This document shows, piece after piece, positions 40,122 to 53,221 of a DNA stretch of 64,000 bases. The stretch lies in NCBI GenBank assembly GCA_963662155.1, contig OY759268.1, forward strand, positions 6,173,201 through 6,237,200, read 5' to 3'. This DNA comes from Lamellibrachia columna. Lineage: Eukaryota; Annelida; Polychaeta; Sabellida; Siboglinidae. A program made the position numbers and the translations under genes. A model generated the notes under the pieces. It was not told where the DNA came from. It made no database searches and saw only the letters and a program-made list of their open reading frames with translations. How positions within the stretch are numbered: the first letter of the stretch is position 1; each line of letters begins with the position of its first letter.

Positions 40122-41445
40122 GTTTGATTGGTGGTCATTTCACATGTATGATTGGTGGTCATTTCACATGTATGATTGGTGGTCATTTCACATGTTTGAT
40201 TGGTGGTCATTTCACATGCATGATTGGTGGTCATTTCACATGTTTGATTGGTGGTCATTTCACATGTATGATTGGTAGTAATTTCACATGTTTGATTGGT
40301 GGTCATTTCACATGTATGATTGGTGGTCATTTCACATGTTTGATTGGTGATCATTTCACATGTATGATTGGTGGTCATTTCACATGTTTGATTGGTGGTC
40401 ATTTCACATGTTTGATTGGTGGTTATTTCACATGTATGATTGGTAGTCATTTCACATGTATGATTGGTGGTCATTTCACATGTTTGATTGGTGGTCATTT
40501 CACATGTATGATTGGTAGTCATTTCACATGTTTGATTGGTGGTCATTTCACATGTTTGATTGGTGGTTATTTCACATGTATGATTGGTAGTCATTTCACA
40601 TGTATGATTGGTGGTCATTTCACATGTTTGATTGGTGGTCATTTCACATGCATGATTGGTGGTCATTTCACATGTTTGATTGGTGGTCATTTCACATGTA
40701 TGATTGGTAGTAATTTCACATGTTTGATTGGTGGTCATTTCACATGTTTGATTGGAGGTCATTTCACATGTATGATTGGTGGTCATTTCACATGTTTGAT
40801 TGGTGGTCATTTCACATGTTTGATTGGTGGTTATTTCACATGTATGATTGGTAGTCATTTCACATGTATGATTGGTGGTCATTTCACATGTTTGATTGGT
40901 GGTCATTTCACATGTATGATTGGTGGTCATTTCACATGTTTGATTGGAGGTCATTTCACATGTATGATTGGTGGTCATTTCACATGTTTGATTGGCGGTC
41001 ATTTCACCTGTTTGATTGGTGGTCATATCACATGTTTAATTGGTGGACATTTCACATGTATGATTTTTGGTCATTTCACATATATGATTGGTGGTCATTT
41101 CACATGTTTGATTGGTGGTCATATCACATATTTGATTGGTGGACATTTCACATGTTTGATTGGTGGTCATTTCACATGTATGATTGGTGGTCATTTCACA
41201 TGTATGATTGGTGGTCATTTCACATGTTTGATTGGTGGACATTTCACATGTATGATTGGTGGTCATTTCACATGTATGATTGGTGGTCATTTCACATGTT
41301 TGATTGGTGGTCATTTCACATGTATGATTGGTGGTCATTTCACATGTATGATTGGTGGTCATTTCACATGTATGATTGGTGGTCATTTCACATGTATGAT
41401 TGGTGGTCATTTCACATGTATGATTGGTGGTCATTTCACATGTAT
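40122..41445. repeat. 24-bp minisatellite, about 55 copies
   Basis: Unit core GATTGGTGGTCATTTCACAT with a TGTA/TGTT alternation. The period is a multiple of three, which produces open frames of 302-448 codons on both strands. The last five or six copies are uniform TGTATG units, suggesting recent growth there. Confidence 0.98.
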
Positions 41446-41883
41446 GCCACGTTTTATAGAAATGTTATGAGAGAAAAAATTATGTTGGGGCAAACTGGGC
41501 GTTTTGGGAACACTGTTCACAAAAACGCACCCCATCATAATAAATATGTTGTATTATGTTGTATTATGTGGTATTATGTGGTATTATGTGGTATTCAATA
41601 GTCCCAAAACTCTCCGCCAGGGACAACAATTTTTGAACCTTTTCTAGGCATAGGCCGAAGTCTACACTTTATTGTAAATTCACTAAACAATACAGAACTG
41701 GGAATCTACATGTCTTAGCTCTGAGCGAGACACAAAGACTGTCCAATTGGGGCCCCACGTGTTCTTTTGGCCATGACAACATCATTATTAAAGGTAGCAT
41801 ACTGTCTCTTAGTGTTGCTGCATGGTTAAGTCATGGTATCACAAACACTAAAGCCGCTGCCTCACGCTTCATAATACAACTCT

Positions 41884-42285
41884 GCACAAGACTGACACTG
41901 CAACCAGTGGTGGATCAGTGCACAAGACTGACACTGCAACCAGTGGTGGATCAGTGCACAAGACTGACACTGCAACCAGTGGTGGATCAGTGCACAAGAC
42001 TGACACTGCAACCAGTGGTGGATCAGTGCACAAGACTGACACTGCAACCAGTGGTGGATCAGTGCACAAGACTGACACTGCAACCAGTGGTGGATCAGTG
42101 CACAAGACTGACACTGCAACCAGTGGTGGATCAGTGCACAAGACTGACACTGCAACCAGTGGTGGATCAGTGCACAAGACTGACACTGCAACCAGTGGTG
42201 GATCAGTGCACAAGACTGACACTGCAACCAGTGGTGGATCAGTGCACAAGACTGACACTGCAACCAGTGGTGGATCAGTGTACTT
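41884..42285. repeat. 36-bp minisatellite, 11 copies
   Basis: Unit core CTGACACTGCAACCAGTGGT then GGATCAGTGCACAAGA; copies identical by eye. Confidence 0.98.
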
Positions 42286-42513
42286 CTCCTGACAGTAGAT
42301 ACAAAAGTAGTCTGGTGCTACTTCGTTAACATCTGCAACATTCTGAGCTGCCCTGGTCCACCACGTATTCTGACCCCTCTGGCCGGTGTTGGTATGCCGC
42401 ATCTGGTTCTATATATAACCCCTGTCCCTCCCACGGCCATCAATCTTCCTTGGGGCCTTCCCCTTTCTCCGTTTAATTGTTGTCCTCTGACGTTAATCAT
42501 ACCTCTTGCTTCT

Positions 42514-42554
<41 letters not shown>

Positions 42555-42769
42555 CCTCTTGGCAACCCCCTTCCCATCTCTTCCTCTCAATGCCACGTTT
42601 TCAATTAACACATTTTTGTAAGAGGACGGAGTTAGCAGCTCTGCTGTCTGAGCGTGTCGATTCCTGGCCAATAATGAAGCCTTCGCAATTGGTGAAAATG
42701 CTAGAAGTTGCTGCCTACAACATGCTCATGGTCATCAACAACCCGCTCCTGATTAACTACTGTCACGTC

Positions 42770-43395
42770 CCCCTACAGCCTGCTCCTGACCCCCTGCAGC
42801 CTGCTCGTGACCCCTACAGCCTGCTCGTGACCCCTACAGCCTGCTCCTGACCCCCTACAGCCTGCTCGTGACCCCCTACAGCCTGCTCGTGACCCCCTAC
42901 AGCCTGCTCGTGACCCCCTACAGCCTGCTCCTGACCCCCTACAGCCTGCTCCTGACCCCCTACAGCCTGCTCCTGACCCCCTACAGCCTGCTCGTGACCC
43001 GCTACAGCCTGCTCCTGACCCCCTACAACCTGCTCATGACCCCCTACAGCCTGCTCGTGACCCCCTACAGCCTGCTCGTGACCCCCTACAGCCTGCTCCT
43101 GACCCCCTACAGCCTGCTCCTGACCCCTACAGCCTGCTCGTGACCCCCTACAGCCTGCTCGTGACCCCCTACAGCCTGCTTGTGACCCCCTACAGCCAGT
43201 TCCTGACCCGCTACAGCCTGCTCCTGACCCCCTACAACCTGCTCATGACCCCCTACAGCCTGCTCGTGACCCCCTACAGCCTGCTCGTGACCCCCTACAG
43301 CCTGCTCGTGACCCCCTACAGCCAGTTCCTGATCCCCTACAACCTGCTCATGATCCCTTACAACCTGTTCCTGACCAACTACAACCTGTTCTAGA
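42770..43395. repeat. 21-bp minisatellite, about 29 copies
   Basis: Unit core CCCCTACAGCCTGCTCGTGA. C-run length and G/C variants differ, and a block of about 12 units appears duplicated (43000-43140 and 43200-43330). Confidence 0.96.
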
Positions 43396-44360
43396 CCGAC
43401 AAAAAACAGGCTACTCCTGACCAACTACATCCTCGCCAAGACCCCAAACAGCCTGTTCTGGTAGGATGATTCCATATTGGCACCGTGTAGGTCGTCTTTT
43501 ATAGCCAGGTTTTGCCATCTGAAAACAACATCATCAGATCATTAAGATCACAATCTCGTGTCCAAACAGTCACAGTTTACTCCTCTGTGAAATTGTAAAA
43601 CGCCTTGCTCTTATTATATATATCAGATAACCCGAATCACTTGATAATGTTTAGTCATTGTAAAACAGTTAGCCTTTTATGCCTAATGACGCATGTGATG
43701 TTTAACAATTTATATTTTATATGCACATCTCTGAGTTATTTTCACTACAAACCTAGGTCTATATTAATGATTTCAAACATGTACATTTGACTGGTTTTTA
43801 TAAATACATTATTATTATTAATATTATCAGAATAGCCAAGTCAGCTGAATGTGTGCCTAAAACGCACACCCCGTGTGCGTTTTGAGAACGAGAGTAGGGT
43901 TTGTTTTGAGCACAAGCACATTTTTCGTTCACAAGGTAATTTCACAAATGCGCAGACTTATTTGTCATTGATTTAATGCGATAATATATGTCAGAAACTC
44001 TGCCATCTTTGGTGAGTTATCACAGTTTGAAACTGATTCAAAATAGTAAGAAAAAGTGTAATTTTACCTTGCTTTCGCTCAAATCTCCCCATTGCTGTGT
44101 GGCTGTCCACTTCTACTGCACAAGGTCAGTGATCATATCAAGTTTCAATCTGTGGGAGGCTGACTACATCCTATTTTCGGAATACCCTAGAAAGTGGGGG
44201 TGGGCCTCTTTACACAGTTGGCCTATTGTACACAGTGGGCCTATTGTACACAGTGGGCGTCTTATGCACTTTCCCTAGGTATTTTGTCTGGTTGGTATAT
44301 TGGGAAGACTGATTAATGGGGGTTGCTTTATAAAGAACACAGAGAGGTAGAGGGGGTTGG
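43396..44360. other. Unique spacer
   Basis: No coding exon, element or long repeat supported. Short GGCCTATTGTACACAGTG repeat at about 44219-44255. Confidence 0.35.
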
Positions 44361-44368
44361 ACGGAGGG

Positions 44369-44385
44369 ACGCACGCACGCACACA

Positions 44386-44429
<44 letters not shown>

Positions 44430-44432
44430 CAC
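44369..44432. repeat. (GCAC)n microsatellite
   Basis: About 14 tetramers. Confidence 0.97.
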
Positions 44433-44599
44433 GTTTTTTTAACTAATTTTAGTCCTGTATTTGTCACAGTGGCATACGTTGTTGCAATCCTGCTGTAGAG
44501 ATGCTGTGTAGATATGCAGGGGTTCCTTCGATCACTGACATGTCTACTTAATTATGTCACGCGTGAATACTCCGAATTCTACTAACATTAGTAACAAGC

Positions 44600-44858
44600 A
44601 ACTAAAAAATGCATGATTCTCGGGCGAAGCAAGCGTAAAGTGGTGCCATCATGCGAATGTGGTCAAAACTACATTTTAACCGAGGGCGCGAGTAACGTAG
44701 GCTACGTTGGTGACAGCGCCGCGGCGAGCAAGCTGGACAGACGCAGGCTGAAATGTTGGGGTTCGTAGCTGCTGCATTTGGAACCTGAACCATGACAAGT
44801 TAACGGAACGACCGTACATAGCAGGACGCACCAATCTAAGCGCCATGCAGAGAACCAA
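44600..44858 (+). promoter_or_regulatory. Possible promoter / 5' UTR exon of the exchanger gene
   Basis: A locally CpG-richer, non-repetitive patch about 1 kb upstream of the NHE start codon ends in AACCAA|GTAAGC at 44859, a plausible donor that could splice to ACATCCAG|AAGCCAAC just before the ATG at 45707. This is inference from composition and splice-site consensus only; no clear TATA box was identified. Confidence 0.25.
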
Positions 44859-44916
44859 GTAAGCTACTTTAACGTACTAGTATGAATATCTACTCTAAAT
44901 CAATAATTATGTCTGA

Positions 44917-44942
44917 ATCACTGTGTCTGTGACACAGTGAAT
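44917..44942. other. Short perfect hairpin
   Basis: TCACTGTGTC-TGT-GACACAGTGA: 10-bp stem with a 3-nt loop, upstream of the exchanger start codon. Function unknown. Confidence 0.6.
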
Positions 44943-45706
44943 CTTACGTGAACAATCCCGCTGCCAAGTTCCAGGACGTCACACTGGACAGGACAACCAC
45001 TGCCAATGATAGTGAACGGAGTATTGGCATGTGTCGGTATGTTGGGCACTTATTAAAATTTGTTTTCTTCTAATTGCCAAATATTCTTCCTAGTATCAAC
45101 GTGCTGAGCCTGAGCTGAGGATATATTTATTATAATACATACAGCCACGCACAATGTCAATGACTGTCAACATGTGTCAATGGCAATGTCAGTTGTCAGC
45201 GCGTGGTTATCTGTGGTTATTATTACACTTTTTGTCAACTTTTCTGACACATGAATGTCCAGGCAAGTGACTACCAGAGGATTATTGACACGTATGCGCT
45301 GTCAAATTATAAACGTGTAGATGACAAGTAGAGATTTCTTCAATTACTGTTGTGTAGGCTTAGCCTACTCCAAACAATGAAACATCACATAAACTACAGT
45401 GAGTCGAATAGCTTTAGCCAAACTAATTAAACCCAGTAACATATGTATTCCCCTGGATCCCCACTGTATCTGATCATCATTATTTTACGTTGTTTCAGTT
45501 ATGTACTTGAGCCAGACGCCAGCAGATTTGGCGTGTCTGCGATCACCCATCCAACAATGCTACAATTGTGAACAAATATAAATTCACATTCATCGCTTGG
45601 AATTGTGGGAACTATCAAATGGCATGTATTTTTTGACAAACAAACCACAAGAAATTACGTAGAAACAATGTTTATCTAACACTGATCTGTACATCCAGAA
45701 GCCAAC

Positions 45707-46028
45707 ATGCACAATCTTACGTTCTTTGTGCTGTTGTCGTTACTGGTTCTTGGTGAAACGTTGGGATATGCTATTCATCGACATAATGATCTTCACCATG
45801 ACAACTGGGTTGCCACGGCAACCTCTCCCCTGGATCCAGCGACATTTCCGCGATCTGTGAGGTCGGTGTCAAATGGAGGAGAAGATGTGGCAAATGACAC
45901 AGAAAAGCCGGGCAACAGTCACAACGCCTACATGGATGGCATTAAACTCATCAGTTGGCATTTCCACTATGTGCGCCTTCCATTGATTATCTCAATCTTT
46001 CTTATTGTCACAGCGATTTGCAAGTTAG
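45707..46028 (+). CDS. SLC9A: NHE coding exon 1 (start codon, signal-like segment, first helix)
   Basis: Encodes residues 1-107 plus one base (phase 1). It opens with a hydrophobic leader (MHNLTFFVLLSLLVLGETLG) followed by a low-complexity polar loop with an NDT glycosylation sequon at residue 63, then a hydrophobic helix. The donor is GTAAGT at 46029. The variable N-terminal loop is typical of NHE proteins. The ATG is preceded by CATCCAG|AAGCCAAC, so a 5' UTR intron just upstream is possible. Confidence 0.85.
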
Positions 46029-47344
46029 GTAAGTGAAATTCTGTGTGGACTTAATTATTTGACTAAATATTAATTACATTTATAAATAGTGTCTAAATGA
46101 TGTTCAAAAACCACATCCCAAGACTTGCATTAAGACATGTTTTGTGTTTTAACATTGATTTAACAAGGATTAGTATTAACATTGATATAACAAGGTTGCT
46201 ATAAACAAAACACAACCATCGATATTAGTACCCCCAGTGAATGATTATATGTAGAACATAATTTTTTTTCAGTTTTTCATGCAGCTGAATTCCTGTCAAG
46301 TATTGTTCCTGAATCTTGGTAAGTTTTCTTTCTCTTTGCTGTTTTACAAATTTTTAGTTCTTTCCAAAGTTCTTACATCTAACTTGGCATTTTTTTCTAA
46401 AATATATTTTTTTTTGCAGATACTTCCATGGTTTTATTCCAGTGTGCTTGCTGGGTAAAACCCTTTTTCCAATGCACTTCTCCAGCAATCCCTCTCCCAT
46501 GAACCTAAATTTCCCTGTACAATGTGATATATATATATATCATTTGATTTAAATCATTGATTTAAATCATGATTTAAATTACTCCCAAAAAATCATTGAT
46601 TTATGATTTTTTATTTCCGATTTTTTTAATCGCTGATTTATATGAATTTAACACAACTAATTGTTTACAAGCATCGAGATCAACAAAGTTTTGTATGTTT
46701 TTTAATACAAAAGCACAATGTGCGCACACTTTTGTACTTGTATTGTCACCAGATAGCCTGATAGTCAAATGTTTTATGACACTGTGTATGTTTGAGCTAT
46801 TCCCTTTCTGAATGTAGTGAAGCCACACAAACTTGTTTTCAAGAGGAAGTATCTTTTCAAGTCAGAAGCCCTGAGTTAAAGTCCACATAGAGCTTGTGCT
46901 AGTTGTTACCAATTCAGTATGTTGACTCAAGTGAGACAGTCTTGGTGACAATTGTTTAATAATGTACCAGTTTGCAGTCTGGTTGGAGACCCATAGAGTA
47001 GACAGGTGCTAATCCACCCTCTCAGCAAACAATAATTAGCACTGCTACAGCCTCAGACACACAGCATGCTTTCCTTTCCAAGACAGATTATGCAACTACA
47101 GGGGGTGAGGCCTTGTGGACATTGTCTAATGTCTTTATATAAGCAAAAATCATGTACCCTCTGTTAAGACAAGTGCCAAAATCGATTTGAGTAGAACACA
47201 TTTGAAAGAGTTTATAAATATAAACATCTATATAAATGTCTATATACCAGATTAAAAAAAATAAAATAAATAAAACAAATCCGATTTAAATTTTAAAAAA
47301 TCCAATTATTTTATTTTTGTTTTAAATCATGATTGTTTTCAACC

Positions 47345-47384
<40 letters not shown>

Positions 47385-50300
47385 ATATGCATCTTACATT
47401 CTTGCATTATCATAATTGCTATGCTGTAATTACATTCATTTTAGGTTTTTGTTTCTTATTACAGTTTACTTATATGTCTTGGAACAATGGTTGGTGGTAC
47501 GTTTAAGTAAGTGACGATTCTGTTTTATGACATTATATATTTGTATGTTATCATATTAAAATGCATATGTTCACCCCACTTTCCCTCAATTCACATAGAG
47601 CTATGTATAAATGAGTACCTGGCTATAGACACTGATGGGATTCTAGTGATGCAATTATGAAATGAACGGTAAACGGACAATTCCCCACTGGACAATTCCC
47701 CATTAGGACAATTCCCCACTGGACAATTCCCCACTCGGACAATTCCCCACACAGACAATTCCCCACTCGGACAATTCCCCACTCCACACATTAGTATTGA
47801 CATATATGATACCACACTTAGAACAGAATTAGTATTTTTTATTAAACTTTATTCAACAATAATTTTCATAAGTATTGACATATAAAACTGCTTGATTTAC
47901 TTAAATCTTACACAATGGCCAATGCCCTTAAGTACGTCTGGGACAGTCTTGCTGTTGTCACGCCTGTCAGTGCACAGTTTACTTAAATCTTACACAATGG
48001 CCAATGCCCTTAAGTACGTCTGGGACAGTCTTGCTGTTGTCACGCCTGTCAGTGCACAGTTTGTGCAGCTTTGACTGGAGTTTGTGGGTGTGGCGTCTTA
48101 CACGCTTTGCTGGTGGCTCACCACGCAGGTCACGTAGTAGGGCAGTGGCAACCTGGGCCTGATCTTTCCGTATGCTATCAATGGCTCTCCAGATGGTAGG
48201 GTGTGCATGTCCAACTAGCTTTGCAAAGGCGTTGTTCCATCCCTCTCATATGTTGTTGGTTCTTGATCCCCCTTCAAGAGTAATGGAATTGACGTTCCAT
48301 ATGGGTGGTGGGTACATAGGAGGCATGCGACGCATCCTAAGTGGAGGCATGGATCCATCTGGATGTTGTGGGGGCTGAATACGACGGAAGGCTCCGGACA
48401 CATAGGTGTTGTCAAAGTAGTCCAGGAGAGGTTCAAGTCCTTCTGGTGTGTGCTCCCGTAGATATGTCATACCCTCAGGAACATCATCCACTGGTAAAAA
48501 GGCGAGTCCATCTAGCATGCCACAGAAGAGTTTCACGTCCTCCTCTTCTCTATATCGCTGTACAAGACCAAGAGTCTGGATCTTCCTCCATGTGGCCTGT
48601 GTTAGGTGATAGAAGCAGCCATGTACGTTGACTTGGGGTCCTTTAAGAATTACAGAACCACCTTTAAGAATTACAGAACCACCTTTACGAAAAAATGGTC
48701 TTATCTTTCAGCAAAGACAACTTTGGCAAGGTTCATCAAGATTTGCCTCTTCTACAGCTATATGAGGGCCTAAAAATGGGGGTATTTTTGCTTAAAAATG
48801 TAAAAACTTTCAAAGATGGCATTTCATGTGTAAAAATAAATTAAACATTTTGGACTGCTTTTGAAGTGTCATGATACCATCTACTATTATTTATTTGGTT
48901 CAAAGGAGAAGTACCATCAGTTCCATTTAGATAATGTAACTTTGTTATCGAACAATACAATGTTTTTGTTTTCAAAGAGAAAACCTGATGTGTTGTTAAA
49001 TTTTTTGGTTTGCCTAAAGGTTAAGCGAAATGGCTAGTGATAAGAAGTTTTTCAAATAAAAAATTAGGATGTCATATTATGATTGAGCTGGTGATATTAG
49101 CAAGTGAATATCATTGTTGTAAAACGATCATTATGATGAAAAGTAGCAAAGATATTTGAATACCCTAAAAAAATGTGTTGCACTGTCCATGTTGGACATT
49201 GTTCTGAAATTACTTTATTTTTACAGCAAAATGGATCATCCTGATCCAGCAGAAGCGAAAAAGCTGAAGGCAAGAGAGAAATAGTTAGAAGCCACCTTGT
49301 TGTGGCTTCCTTGTGCACAAAGATCAACCAGGTGTAATCAAGTTCAATTACACAATCATCCTCTCAAGTGCAATCAAAGAAATAATACTCTGATAAACAT
49401 GTAAAAGACACTTATAAAAAATTAAGAGTGGGGAATTGTCCGAATTTGTCATTATGGAGTGGGGAATTGTCCAAGTGGGTTATTGTCCAGTGGGGAATTG
49501 TCCGAGTGGGGAATTGTCCTGGATTCGAAATGAACATCTCATGCACTGCAGTGTGGCTGGATGCTACTGTAGGAGTCTTATGGTGTTTACATGAACAGGT
49601 CTACTGGGGGTAAAGCGTAATGTGCCCTGAGCAATGGATGCTAGAAGGGCACAATATAAATTGAATGCATTGCTTTTTATTGACAAATGAATTGCATGTG
49701 ATTTACATAATACTAACTGCAGCCATGTAACCTCAATATACATGGAGGTGACAGTTGGCTCTCTGTGCAACTGCTAAGTATAATTGCAATTGCATTTGTA
49801 TGTAAAACTGACAATAAATTAAGCAATTTAAGTTACTGGTTGTGTTGTCTTGTTTGTGACAAACCCAGCCTGTTTTGTCTTGTTTTAGCTTGTTTTATCT
49901 TGTTTTAGCTTGTTTTGTCTTGTTTTAGCTTACTCGGAGGCGCAAAGGAAAACTTTGTGAATTTCTCTGCACAACTCTTCTTTCTGTATCTTCTTCCACC
50001 GTAAGTTCACTTTGTTGGAGAATTACAGACCAGTGAGTTTAACATCAGTGATTTGTTACAAAGGTTAATTAAAGACCATGTGGTGGACTTCCTTGTTAAG
50101 CATAAATTATTACATTAATCTCAACATGGATTCCTAGAAGCGAGGTCATGCTTAACAAATATATTATGTTTTTGGAAAGAAATCACTAAGTGGATTGACG
50201 AGGGATCGCCAGTAGATATTATTTACTTAGATTTTTAGAAAGCTTTTGACAAAATGCTACATCAAAGATTACTACTTAAATTAAAAGCCCATGGTATCGG

Positions 50301-53179
50301 GGATAGCATAATTGACTGGATAGAACAATGGCTGACTGACAGAAGACAACGTGTTGTAGTATATGGAGAAGTTTCAAACTGGAAATCAGTTTTGAGTGGG
50401 GTACCACAAGGATCAGTATTAGGACCTTTATTATTCTTAATATATATCAATGACTTAAATGACAATATAATAAGTAATGTACTGAAATTTGCCGATGACG
50501 CAAAAGTGTTTAGAAAGGTTAACACAAATGGTGATAAACAACATTTACAAATCGAACTAGACAGATTAGTGAAATGGTCTGAGAAAAGGCAGATGTTCAA
50601 TTTTGGGAAATGTAAATGCCTACATACAGGACATGGGAACTTGGATGTAAACTATAACATGGGAAATACTGTTCTGGGTACTATTGTAAAAGAAAAGGAC
50701 TTAGGAGTTACAATAAGCACTGATATGAAAGTTTCAAAGCAGTGTGGTATTGCAGCTTCAAAGGGTAATAAAATTCTTGGGTTGATTAGAAGAAACAACA
50801 TACTAGGAAAAAAGCTATTTATACCTCTGCATAAAGCAATAGTTAGACCTCATTTAGAATACTGTATACAAGTATGGAGACCATATCGTAAGAAGGATAT
50901 AGATACGCTTGAACGCATACAAAGGAGAGCCACTAAAATGTATAAGTATATAGATGTACTTGAATGCACATAGAGTTATTCCAGAACTGAGAGACCTTAG
51001 TTATGAAGAACACCTGAAAGAATGTGGTTTAACAACTCTAGAGACAAGGAGGTTAAGAAGAGATCAGTTTGAAGTTTTTAAGATATTGAATGTGTATGAA
51101 AATATTGATAGAATTATGTTTTTCTCACTCAAGAAGGATAGCAGAACTAGAGGACATCAGGTAAAATTAGTAAAGGATCACTGTAGATTGGACACCAGGA
51201 AGCACTCGTTCTCACAGAGGACAATAAATCAATGGAACAAATTGTCTACGGATTGTATAACTGCTAGCAGCGTGAATATGTTTAAAAACAAGGTTGACAC
51301 ATATCTCAGGAGAATGAACATTGTTGGACTCTCGATAAGCCAATGGCTTCCTTGTCCACTTGCCATCTGGGCCTTTGGCTTGGATGGCAAATCTTGTCAT
51401 GTCTTTGCACATGCTGTTGTACATCATAGCAACTTGTCATGTAGTGCTATGATTCTCTTATGATCTGCACGCCTACAGGATCATCCTGGATGCAGCCTTC
51501 AGTCTCCATCACAGAGCCTTCTTCGACAACATTGGCACAGTGCTTCTCTATGCTGTTGTGGTAGGTGAAAGCTGTACTGTACTGAAGTACAGTGTACTAT
51601 GATACTGTACTAATACACTGCAGTGTTTCTATGCTGTTGTGGTAGGGAACACTGTATTGTATTGTACTGAACTACAGTGTACTATGATACTGTACTAATA
51701 CACTGCAGTGTTTCTATGCTGTTGTGGTAGGGAACACTGTATTGTATTGTACTGAACTACAGTGTAATATGATACTGTACTAATACACTGCAGTGTTTCT
51801 ATGCTGTTGTGGTAGGGAACACTGTATTGTATTGTACTGAACTACAGTGTACTATGATACTGTACTAATACACTGCAGTGTTTCTATGCTGTTGTGGTAG
51901 GGAACACTGTATTGTATTGTATTGTATTGTACTGAACTACAGTGTACTATGATACTGTACTAATACACTGCAGTGTTTCTATGCTGTTGTGGTAGGGAAC
52001 ACTGTATTGTATTGTACTGAACTACAGTGTACTATGATACTGTACTAATACACTGCAGTGTGTCTATGCTGTTGTGGTAGGGAACACTGTATTGTATTGT
52101 ACTGAAGTACAATGTACTATGATACTGTACTAATACACTGCAGTGTTTCTATGCTGTTGTGGTAGGGAACACTGTATTGTATTGTACTGAACTACAGTGT
52201 ACTATGATACTGTCCTAATACACTGCAGTGTGTCTATGCTGTTGTGGTAGGGAACACTGTATTGTATTGTACTGAAGTACAATGTACTATGATACTGTAC
52301 TAATACACTGCAGTGTTTCTATGCTGTTGTGGTAGGGAACACTGTATTGTATTGTACTGAACTACAGTGTACTATGATACTGTACTAATACACTGCAGTG
52401 TTTCTATGCTGTTGTGGTAGGGAACACTGTATTGTATTGTACTGAAGTACAGTGTACTATGATACTGTACTAATACACTGCAGTGTTTCTATGCTGTTGT
52501 GGTAGGGAACACTGTATTGTATTGTACTGAAGTACAATGTACTATAATACTGTACTAATACACTGCAGTGTTTCTATGCTGTTGTGGTAGGGAACACTGT
52601 ATTGTATTGTACTGAAGTACAATGTACTATAATACTGTACTAATACACTGCAGTGTTTCTATGCTGTTGTGGTAGGGAACACTGTATTGTATTGTACTGA
52701 AGTACAGTGTACTATAATACTGTACTAATACACTGCCGTGTTTCCCTTTTGGTGTGTTGCACCTGAGATTTGCATAGTACTGAATAAACTACCATGTTGA
52801 CATTATGTATGTATGACTGGCTGGCTGGCAGGACAGCTGGCTGGCTGGCAGGACAGCCGGCTGGCTGGCTGGCTAGATGGATGGCCAGCTGGATGGATGG
52901 CCAGATGTGTGGTCAAGTGGATGGCTGGCTGGCTGGCTGGATAAAAGGATAGATGGCTGGATGGATGGCTTCTTCAATGTCAATCACCCAACTGAAATTA
53001 GACAAGTACAGAGGAGTGCTGATGTGACCATTGTCTACAAACAGAAGGTCTAATTCAGTATCAAATCAAATATGCCCACATTTATGCCCCAAGAGACATA
53101 TCCTGAAAGAATGTGTATGTATGTATGTATGTATGTATGTATGTATGTATGTATGTATGTATGTATGTATGTATGTATG

Positions 53180-53221
<42 letters not shown>

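Larger units (their letters stand above)
47668..49526. mobile_element. Mutator-like (MULE) DNA transposon with array-type inverted repeats
   Basis: A 1.86-kb insertion flanked by the 9-bp direct repeat GAAATGAAC (47659-47667 and 49527-49535). Each end carries several units of GGACAATTCCCCACT in opposite orientation (47674-47790 and 49427-49520). The interior includes a reverse-strand MULE transposase remnant. A 9-bp duplication and MULE transposase agree with the Mutator superfamily. The outermost 7 bp of the two ends do not match each other. Confidence 0.75.
47579..49655 (+). mobile_element. SINE copy 5, split by a MULE insertion
   Basis: The central SINE body (TATGTAAATGAG-like sequence, ATGAGTACCTGGCTATA) runs from 47579 to 47667. 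It resumes at 49527-49655 with GCAGTGTGGCTGGATGC and GAACAGGTCTACTGGGGGTA. The intervening 1.86 kb is the MULE element listed separately. The head is missing. Confidence 0.75.

Noticed and set aside
40118..41601. Long open frames on both strands (302-448 codons), looking like repeat proteins
   Set aside because: The 24-bp unit is a multiple of three with no stop in several frames; simultaneous open frames on both strands indicate an artefact.
46300..46400. Bacterial-type promoters, ribosome binding sites or terminators
   Set aside because: Split gene with GT-AG introns, SINEs and LINEs show an animal nuclear genome, so such signals do not apply.
46418..46455. Possible exchanger exon after TTTTTTTGCAG with donor-like GTAAAA
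   Set aside because: Exons 2 and 3 join directly in phase to give the conserved PESCLL segment; adding this piece breaks the frame and homology.
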